The notes under the pieces were generated by a model that did no database searches, had not been told where the DNA came from, and saw only the letters and a program-made list of their open reading frames with translations. Source: Chara braunii (taxonomy: Eukaryota > Streptophyta > Charophyceae > Charales > Characeae). From it: a stretch of 24,676 bases of DNA. The stretch lies in assembly GCA_003427395.1 (NCBI GenBank), contig BFEA01000199.1, positions 1,106,608 to 1,131,283 on the forward strand. The letters run 5' to 3'. Positions within the stretch are counted from its first letter, which is position 1; each line of letters begins with the position of its first letter. This document shows, one piece after another, positions 9,681 through 24,676 of the stretch. The position numbers were made by a program, and so were the translations under genes.

Positions 9681-10050
9681 TGACCTTGGCGGGGATGCAG
9701 GAAAAAAGGCTCGCTGCAAAGATTCGGCAGACAATCAGAGGGCAGCCTCCAAAACGCGCCTTCAGTCCTCGCGTTCAGCTCGCCAGAATTGTATCAGAAT
9801 GATTCACTAAGCCGTGTAATGCCCCGGTTCCAGGACTCTACGTAAAAGGCCATATTTTGGATGTATCAGTAATACCCACAACTTTATACCACAATGCGCA
9901 TTTCCAACTGGTGGTCTAACAACTGAGCTACATCAACTGGACAGCACTGTAGAGATCTGGGCATTGTCGTCCAGCATCTGGCCCTAACCTCCTTCGTCAG
10001 CAACTTGCGACTTCCCATTTCCGGTCGTCCACTGTCGCCTTTCGGGTTTC
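9681..10050 (-). other. No gene; tRNA-like A-box on the minus strand
   Basis: The minus strand around 9905-9936 reads GATGTAGCTCAGTTGTTAG, close to the RNA polymerase III A box (TRGCNNAGYNGG; box at 9919-9930). No matching B box lies 30-40 nt downstream, and no cloverleaf can be drawn. I treat it as a possible SINE head, not a tRNA gene. Confidence 0.3.
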
Positions 10051-10055
10051 GGTCG

Positions 10056-10330
10056 GAGGGGGGCTGGAGGGGAGGGGTCTTCGGGTGGGGGCTGCGGGGG
10101 TGGGGAGCAAGGTGAGGGACAGGGAGCAACGGGAGGGGGGGCAATGGAGGGATGGAGGGAGGGGCATCCTCAAAGTCCCTTAGTGTTGGCAGGGTCAGGG
10201 GGGGGAGCGGGGTCTGGGGAGGTTGCTGAGAAGGAAGGGGGGGATGTGTGGGCACATGCGGGATGGATCCCCCACGGTCCAGCTCGCCCTTGGGACCACC
10301 AGGGTAAGGGGAGAGGGGGGGACAGGATCA
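10056..10330 (+). other. G-quadruplex-prone G-rich block
   Basis: The plus strand has more than a dozen runs of three to nine G, for example GGAGGGGGGCTGGAGGGGAG (from about 10056) and the long run around 10200. Open frames of up to 132 codons here on both strands are Gly/Arg- or Pro-rich products of the composition and are not credible genes. Confidence 0.6.
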
Positions 10331-10340
10331 CCAGGAGTGG

Positions 10341-10841
10341 ATTTTTCGGGGGGATTGCAAAGTCCTGTTTCGGTCTCAGTATCCGTCGTTGGTCTGGCGG
10401 TGGCCACAGTCCCCACCTGAGATTGAGGTCGGCGTCCAAGGTGGCCAGTTTGTTGTCCGGATCTCGCCAGGTTTCCATGAATACTTGTATTGTTTCGTCC
10501 CTCTGTTTGCGGTCTGTGATTATAGTGCTTTTTTTATGTTAGCTCGTATTGCATCTGCTATTTCCATTTTCACTTTTTTTTTTTCTGTTTTTGGCGGTCA
10601 GTGCCAAAAGGCAGGGGGAGGGATAGCCACTGGTGCCCCCCAGTGGCCCCTCCCGGTACCCTGACCAGGCAAGAGGTTGGAGAAGGAGACGAGGACCATC
10701 AGCTCTTGGTTCCAGGTTTCGGGTCATGCACACCTGCTCAGTCAATCCTCTGGTTCCCAGAGCAATCAATGCTGGCAGGCATCCTCTAGACACCATCCAG
10801 TTTTTTCTATGCATGATTCTGTATCAATTTCTGTAAGGGAC
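10341..10841. other. No gene that can be supported; small hairpin
   Basis: GCCACTGG/CCAGTGGC (10626-10647) is a perfect 8-bp stem. On the minus strand at 10420-10580, a frame containing ETWRDPDNKLATLDADLNLR ends at a CAG/GTGGGG that resembles a splice donor. No acceptor or family could be identified. A degenerate transposon protein is possible. Confidence 0.25.
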
Positions 10842-10940
10842 GCTGGACCCGTTTTCCAGCAGGTGATGCTCCCCACCAATAGATGGAGCCTCTCCCCAGG
10901 TGCTAGCAATGTCTGCACTAAACAGCATCGCTAGTGGCAC
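10842..10940 (+). repeat. Dispersed repeat family R1, copy 3
   Basis: CGCTGGACCCGTTTTCCAGC is followed by GCTCCCCACCAATAGATGG. The sequence then continues into a portion (ATGGAGCCTC...TGCTAGC...TGTCTGC) homologous to the SINE-like body at 1022-1080. This copy joins the two halves of the family. Its TGCTAGC/GCTAG...GCA inverted repeat corresponds to the AATGCTAGGGG hairpin at 1039-1078. Confidence 0.6.
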
Positions 10941-11129
10941 GATTTCTCGAAGTAAGGCTTAGCCTTCGGCCCTTCTTTCCAAAGACGCTCATAACTCGAC
11001 GAGCTGTTTTTCATAAAAAAAATAAAATAAAATAAAAAAATCCACTTTCACTTCAAGAAAGCCAAACGTGTGTTGTTTTCTTTCGAAGGGCCGTCGTGCT
11101 CTTGATATCACCATCAGTACTATGAGCCT

Positions 11130-11316
11130 GGTCGTGTGGTAGAGGTTTCTATCGAAGTTGGTGAGGTTGGAATTCAGAGGAACGGCCGAGTCTAACAGCA
11201 GGGAACTTGGATTCCAAGAGAATGGTCGTGTGGTAGAGGTTTCTATCAAAGTTGGTGAGGTTGGAATTCAGCGGAACGCCCGAGTCTAACAGCAGGGAAC
11301 TTGGATTCCAAGAGAA
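11130..11316 (+). repeat. Tandem duplication, 94-bp unit, two copies
   Basis: GGTCGTGTGGTAGAGGTTTC starts at 11130 and again at 11224. The two units (11130-11223 and 11224-11316) differ at only about three or four positions, indicating a recent duplication. The unit is not a multiple of three, so any frame through it is broken on repetition. Both units contain GTTGGAATTCAG. Confidence 0.85.
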
Positions 11317-11976
11317 GTTTTGAGCGTCAAGCTAGGTCCCACCACCCCCAGATCCGAAGTGGCATAGGGCACTCTATAAGGCAGTGTTCCAGGTCTGCTC
11401 GGCTTTTCTTTTTTTATAATAAATCAGTTGCCATTGTTCATTTTCCGAGGCCAAGTATCCGGTCTCTGCCCCCAGCCGATCCCAAGGGCTCTATTGCCAA
11501 TGTTCCCGGGAACCTTTCTGTTATTGCCCTTCCATTGTGGTGTCCGGGCGGTTAGGACAAGTCACCACAAAATGAGCAGATCAGGGATACGATGCCTTTT
11601 TTGTTCTAATTGGGGTCTAGACACGATCCAGTCTGGTGTTGGCAAGCATCGATCCCAGATCTGCCGCGGTGGGCAGTGGGCATGACCTGGCTATCTTGGA
11701 CGATGCCGAGGAGGGGATCTGCGGGGCTTGGAGCAGCTAGTCCCTCTGCCATCGATTCACCATTGTTTTATCAACAGTGGTTCTCTTGCATGGACTGTAC
11801 GGTAGCAGCCCTTCACTGTGCACTGCCATATGGGCAGAGGCTTCTTGCCCTCCCACTGCCACTTTACCAGAAAGGCCCGGGACCACTTGCCAGCCAAGCC
11901 AAAAAAAAAGAAAAAAGAAGTTTTTTTATTATTATTATTATTTTTTTTAATTCGTGATTTTTTTTGGGGGGGGGGG
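11317..11976. other. No gene; homopolymer-rich end
   Basis: Frames at 11301-11555 and 11610-11957 have no recognisable domain. From 11901 the sequence becomes poly(A), then poly(T), a short (ATT)n and a run of 11 G (11966-11976) abutting the fold-back element. The 21-mer starting CCACAAAATGAGCAGATCAG at 11565 recurs at 12554. Confidence 0.35.
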
Positions 11977-12337
11977 TAATTCACGAAGTACCCCCATAAG
12001 CTGGAGATATTTGCCAAAATGCCCCTAATAGATGTGGGTAGAGCGGAATGCCCTTTTGGGCCGAAATCTTTGTGTTATGGTCCCGTCAGGCAGGTGTGCA
12101 AATTTGCGATCTGGACCTCGCCGTTCGGGCATGCCTTTTTTCAATAGAGCCTTAGGGAAGTTGCCACATTCTGGGTATTTCGCAAAGTTGGATGGTACCC
12201 GGCAGGGGTATATCGCAAAGATGGGGGTTCCAACCGACGCGAGGGGTATTTCACAAATTTTTCTCATTCCGCTCTACTCACATCTTTCAGGGGCATTTTG
12301 CCACATATCTCAACTTACGGGGGTATTTCGCAAATTA
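11977..12337 (+). mobile_element. Fold-back / MITE element with ~74-bp inverted ends and GGGTATTTCGC repeats
   Basis: The left end 11977-12050 (TAATTCACGAAGTACCCCC ... GATGTGGGTAGAGCGGAATG) is mirrored by 12265-12337 (CATTCCGCTCTACTCACATC ... GGGGGTATTTCGCAAATTA) with only a few mismatches. GGGTATTTCGCAAA or a variant also appears inside at about 12175, 12204 and 12244. The end motif is thus repeated, and GGGGCATTTTGCCA alternates with it near both ends. No open frame of substance is present. Long inverted ends suit a Mutator-like or Foldback element. No convincing target-site duplication is visible because the flanks are G- and T-runs. Confidence 0.7.
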
Positions 12338-12621
12338 TCTCTTTTTTATTTCATTTTATTATTTTCTGTGAATCATTGCAATGCCAGGAATCGGGCCTGG
12401 CGTCCCTTACAAAGATTCCGTGGTCCTGTTTAGGGGCAAGGCATCACCGGCCAAGCCCAGAAACCGGACCGCCGCACACAACAAATCCTATGTCAAAAAG
12501 AAGCCACAAAGGAAAAAAGAAACGACCAGCACTACATGGTAATGAATGCCAACCCACAAAATGAGCAGATCAGGCCCCCAACTTAGGACTACTCCCTAAT
12601 GAATGCCTGCCCGCCCAAATT
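12338..12621. other. No gene seen
   Basis: A T-arm-like hairpin is present on the minus strand (CCAGG, seven-base loop CCCGATT, CCTGG; about 12383-12399), but no tRNA could be completed around it. The rest is unassigned. Confidence 0.3.
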
Positions 12622-12706
12622 TGGTGAAGATACTTTTTTTTTTTTTTTTTTTTTTTTGGTCGANTGGTGAAGATACTTTTTTTTTTTTTTTTTTTTTTTT
12701 GGTCGA
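12622..12706. other. Unmerged contig overlap around a single N (assembly artefact)
   Basis: The 42 bases 12622-12663 (TGGTGAAGATAC, 24 T, GGTCGA) are identical to 12665-12706, with one N at 12664 between them. This is what results when two contig ends that overlap are scaffolded without merging. The apparent duplication and the doubled poly(T) should not be interpreted. Confidence 0.85.
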
Positions 12707-12900
12707 TGCGACCCTGAAGCAAAAGCTGTTCGGTTTATTTTCCTACATAGCATACTTGTTTTTTTTTTTTTTTTTTGCTGGGACCTTTAAGTCCTTGCAC
12801 GGCTCGGGCGACCCGGCTCATAGCCTAGTCTCAAACTGGATAAAAGAAAATGCAATAATTGCGAAGGCTCTGCACATGTCTGCTTCTCTGACCTTTCCCT

Positions 12901-12945
<45 letters not shown>

Positions 12946-13425
12946 TTCCCTCTGGTTAGCGGACTCAACACGTGACGACGGTCCCATTCAACCTTTTTTT
13001 TTTTCTTTTTTTTTTTTGAATTGGGCCATACATTACCATCCACGTTTCAAGCGGGGGGGCAGGCGAATACGTGGAAGTTTTTCTTACGTTTCTCCTTTTT
13101 CCTTCTTTTGCCTTCTTCTGACATTTGAACAAAATGATGGTGACATTGCTCGTCTTTCAAATTAACAAAAGAAGGTAAAAAACTGAAGAAGGAAAAAAAA
13201 AAAGAAAGGCACCACATCCACTTTTGCCACAATCTTCTGCATGAGATTTCCTGCAAAAAGTTCTGTGCAAAAAAAAAAAAAAAAGAAGAAGAAGAAGAAG
13301 AAGACAAGAAAAAAAAAATTATGAATCTTCTGATAAGCTGGCCAATTGCTATTCTTCCAAAAGACCAAAAGCTGTTTGTGAAAAGGCAAAACCATGAAGT
13401 TGCGCCAATGAGAAATGGAAAATCA
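12707..13425. repeat. Low-complexity block: poly(T), (TTG)n, poly(A), (GAA)n
   Basis: It contains poly(T) at about 12759-12776, (TTG)n at 12901-12943 (some 14 units), poly(T) at 12994-13017, A-rich tracts at about 13192-13205 and 13269-13284, and (GAA)n at 13285-13304. Open frames here merely translate these repeats. No gene is supported. Confidence 0.7.
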
Positions 13426-13630
13426 AGCGATACTCTCCCTGTCCGCGAGCCATTGTCGATTGGTCACCCAGCCATCGTTCGCTAATGAACGCTCCGCCGC
13501 CAGGGACAGGCAGATTTGAAATAGATTGCCATCTTGGCAGAAGCCTCCTGAAAGGTCCCCTGCAATCATCACCATCTGCCTCATAAATCTGATTACCAAC
13601 CTTCCTGTTTGAATTGTTTCACAACTGATA

Positions 13631-13650
13631 CTCTCTCTCTCTCTCTCTCT
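13631..13650 (+). repeat. (CT)10 microsatellite
   Basis: Ten uninterrupted CT units directly precede the GACAGTCCCT minisatellite. Confidence 0.95.
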
Positions 13651-13667
13651 TTCAATGCACCTTCCCA

Positions 13668-13965
13668 ACAGTCCCTGACAGTCCCTGGCAATCCCTGACG
13701 GTCTCTGACGGTCTCTGACAGTCGATGGGAGCTTCTCAAAGTCCTTGGCAGTCTCTGGCAGCTGACAGTCCCTGACGGTCTCTGACAGTCCCTGACAGTC
13801 TCTGACAGTCCCTCACAGTCTCTAACAGTCCCAGACAGTCCCTAACGGTCCCTGACAGTCCCTGACAGCCCCCAGCAGTCTCTAACAGTTCCTGACAGTG
13901 CCTGGCATTTCCTGACAGTCTCTAACAGTCTGTGTCTGACATGGTCTGACAGTCCCTGACAGTCT
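13668..13965 (+). repeat. Minisatellite with 10-bp period, consensus GACAGTCYCT
   Basis: About 300 bp consist of degenerate GACAGTCCCT, GACGGTCTCT, AACAGTCTCT and similar decamers, roughly 25-30 in number. Most are kept exactly 10 bp apart, with a few disruptions (for example around 13722-13760). The period equals about one helical turn of DNA. No open frame runs through it. Confidence 0.85.
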
Positions 13966-14107
13966 GCTTGACGGGTCAGTAGTCTGGCACACAGGTCGGT
14001 ACCAGTCTGAATGCACGACTTGCAGTCTTTCTGACAGTCTGCGAAAGGAAGAGTGTCTCCCGTGTCCAGGCACTAGGATGCATGGGTTTGAGAGGAGACC
14101 AAATCAA

Positions 14108-14179
14108 CATCAGACTCGCTTGCTCGTGAAACATCAGACTCGCTTGCTCGTGAAACATCAGACTCGCTTGCTCGCGAAG
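14108..14179 (+). repeat. 24-bp tandem repeat, three copies
   Basis: Units CATCAGACTCGCTTGCTCGT + GAAA start at 14108, 14132 and 14156. The third has one change near its end (CGCGAA). The unit is a multiple of three and gives an 8-residue repeat (FHEQASLM) in a short minus-strand frame, but nothing else suggests that the frame is translated. Confidence 0.9.
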
Positions 14180-14788
14180 AAGCATCATCGAGACGACTGT
14201 TCCATCATTAAACTCTACTTATCAGCAAAATGAGTCAACCACATCCGTTGATCCAATAATCTCCTATGTTGTGAAGAGGAAGAGGAAGGGGAGGGGACGA
14301 TACTTGCGCTATTTTGGCAGCAATTGCTGTTCTGACCGGAAGGGGATAATAGAAACCCCTTCATCATTCGCCAGGAACTGTAGTCGATGTGAAGATGACT
14401 GCCATCTCTTTTTTTTTTACACCGCAGACTCGTGCGGGAGAAGAAGGAAAGGACGAAGGACATGTGTCGATTGACAGAAATGACGGTCAGTTTCCGTCCT
14501 CACCAGCTGGGGGGGGGGAGGGCGGGGGGGGAGGGGAACAACCAGTCGCAATCTTTTTGCCAAAAACTTATAGAGAGCCGTGCGATCGATTGGCGACGGC
14601 GTTCCTTGTGCACGCACACTGACGGTTCAGATCGAAGCTCTCAGCCAAATTAACCACACTTGCCAAAAACGTTTTTTTGGCACGATCGCCCGCCAATGAT
14701 CCTCCAATCCAATCCAATCCAATCCGATCGTATCCGGTCCGTCCAGCTGTTCATCGCTCGCTTGATGCACAATGACAGTGAAGGAAAT
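14180..14788 (-). other. Region downstream of the OSCP stop codon (3' UTR / flank)
   Basis: On the OSCP strand this follows the stop codon. It holds (CCAAT)n at 14703-14725, a hairpin GCCAAAAA/TTTTTGGC (14662-14681), and a C-rich tract on the gene strand (G-rich on plus, 14509-14536) that could form a G-quadruplex on the opposite strand. The end of the transcript cannot be placed from sequence alone. Frames at 14271-14653 on both strands show no domain. Confidence 0.4.
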
Positions 14789-23870
<9,082 letters not shown>

Positions 23871-23952
23871 CTGCAAAAATTTACACCCGTAGAAGCATAC
23901 GGTCAATCCATGCACACAAAATTGGTACCCACTGCACTCCTGAGAAAAACAC

Positions 23953-24159
23953 AGTCACCCCGCACCGAGTTAACAGGGTCGCAAAAAAATATAGGGCAAG
24001 TCACCCCGAATCGAGTTAACAGGGTCGCAAAAATATAGGGTAAATCGCCCCGCATCGAGTTTACAGGGTCGGAAAAATATAGGCTAAGTGTCACTTACTC
24101 ATTTTTAAGTGGGTACATAGGGTAAGTGTCACTTCCTCATTTTCAAGTGGATACACTCT
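23953..24159 (+). repeat. Two adjacent short tandem arrays (46/44-bp x3, then 38-bp x2)
   Basis: AGTCACCCCGCATCGAGTTA, then ACAGGGTCGCAAAAATATAG, repeats at 23953, 23999 and 24043. From 24087 a second unit, AGTGTCACTTACTCATTTTT then AAGTGGGTACATAGGGTA, occurs twice. The units share the linker TATAGGGTAAGT, so the second probably arose from the first. A run of 22 A (24160-24181) follows. Confidence 0.85.
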
Positions 24160-24218
24160 AAAAAAAAAAAAAAAAAAAAAACACAGAGAACTAAAAATAG
24201 TTACCGCAGGGTCATTAA

Positions 24219-24424
24219 ACAACCAGTACTTTTGCCGAGTGGGAAAATAGCGGGCCTCGGGTGGGCCTCCAACCTCTTAGGAGGCCGAAACGAAACGACG
24301 ACTGCCGATCAGATTTATCAATGGCAGCCGTCGTCGGGCCCGGTCTCCGTTTTTTTATGAGTTTGGGAAAACTGCCAGTTCTGAGTTTTCCCTATTTTCC
24401 CAATACTGGCAGAGGTACTAGTGG
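24219..24424 (-). mobile_element. TTAA-associated MITE, family M1, copy D
   Basis: CAACCAGTACTTTTGCC (24220-24236) pairs with the right end GGCAGAGGTACTAGTGG (24408-24424; 13 of 17 positions). Both ends are followed inward by GGGAAAATAG (24241-24250 and, inverted, 24392-24401). TTAA is found at 24215-24218 and 24425-24428, with one extra A on the left. The interior has an inverted repeat (GACGACTGCC/GGCAGCCGTCGTC). Reversed, it matches the interior of copy A at 9233-9411. Confidence 0.65.
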
Positions 24425-24428
24425 TTAA

Positions 24429-24640
24429 CACTTATTAATCGCTCCTGCGGAATTCACCCAGCATGGAGTGGCACCCTACCCCTGCACGAGGGTTATGCAC
24501 CTAATTTTGAAGTAGGTACCCTAAAACAAAAAAAACAAAACACAAAAAGAACTGTGAGGATTGAGCCCTCAAGAAGGGGCCTTGCCATGATATACATGTT
24601 CTGGGCTAAGGCCCCAGGAAGCCTAGTGCCTGCCCTAAGT
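24429..24640. other. No gene seen
   Basis: Unassigned sequence with an A-rich patch (24525-24550). I looked on the minus strand for the preceding OSCP exon and found none. Confidence 0.4.
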
Positions 24641-24676
24641 CTGTCTCTTATACACATCCCCAGGAAGCCTAGTGCC
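24641..24676. other. Tn5/Nextera mosaic-end adapter and duplicated tail (artefact)
   Basis: CTGTCTCTTATACACATC (24641-24658) is 18 of the 19 bases of the reverse-complemented Tn5 mosaic end used in Nextera libraries. The bases after it (24659-24676, CCCAGGAAGCCTAGTGCC) repeat 24613-24630 just before it. This is an untrimmed adapter junction that entered the assembly, not a transposon. Confidence 0.92.

Noticed and set aside
10144-10542. 132-codon Gly/Arg-rich plus-strand frame and Pro-rich minus-strand frames
   Set aside because: Produced by the G-rich block. Both strands and several frames are open at once.
12383-12399. tRNA gene suggested by a perfect T-arm-like hairpin on the minus strand
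   Set aside because: No D-arm, anticodon arm or acceptor stem can be built around it at tRNA distances.
12603-13043. Poly-Phe, poly-Val, poly-Asn and poly-Gln frames
   Set aside because: Translations of poly(T) and (TTG)n, partly across an N gap.
24641-24658. Tn5-like transposon end
   Set aside because: It is the sequencing-library mosaic end, with no transposase gene or second end and with a duplicated flank typical of adapter read-through.

Overview
This window is eukaryotic, repeat-dense nuclear DNA from a draft scaffold. It contains one confidently recognised gene. The minus strand carries the last three visible exons of the nuclear gene for mitochondrial ATP synthase subunit O (OSCP), at 23758-23870, 16404-16490 and 14789-14944, each with consensus splice sites and compatible phases. 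The introns are about 7.3 kb and 1.5 kb. The 5' exons (transit peptide and N-terminal domain) are not in the window and probably lie beyond its right end. Large introns packed with transposons and microsatellites, together with a motif at 2.9-3.6 kb and near 5.2 kb that resembles plant long-LTR sequence, suggest a streptophyte (green plant or charophyte-type alga). The lineage is inference only.

Left part (1-14.7 kb): no gene that I can support. It holds a poly(A) retro-insertion with 16-bp target-site duplications (463-549), a dispersed SINE-like family, a run of stem-loops (1.9-2.0 kb), two adjacent AT-rich tandem arrays (2.88-3.56 kb with a ~124-bp period; 3.84-4.54 kb with a conserved 19-nt loop in variable stems), a palindrome-rich segment around GGACGTCC (4.64-5.0 kb), TTAA-flanked MITEs (9.2-9.7 kb), a G-quadruplex-prone block (10.05-10.33 kb), a fold-back element (11.98-12.34 kb), and many homopolymers and minisatellites, including a 10-bp-period array (13.67-13.97 kb).

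Right part (14.8-24.7 kb): the OSCP gene. Its shorter intron contains a (CAGA)n microsatellite, a ~170-nt near-perfect hairpin and a GGACCAG-rich block. Its longer intron contains a large inverted duplication (arms about 17.95-18.93 and 21.06-22.30 kb). Each arm carries a decayed gene for a protein of tandem RING-like zinc fingers, which I could read only by following frameshifts. Two families of short inverted-repeat elements, dispersed repeats and a 46/44-bp tandem array fill the rest.

Assembly caution: both single-N gaps are flanked by identical copies (42 bp and 87 bp), so they are unmerged overlaps rather than biological duplications. The last 36 bases contain an 18-nt match to the Tn5/Nextera mosaic end followed by a repeat of nearby sequence, which is a library artefact.
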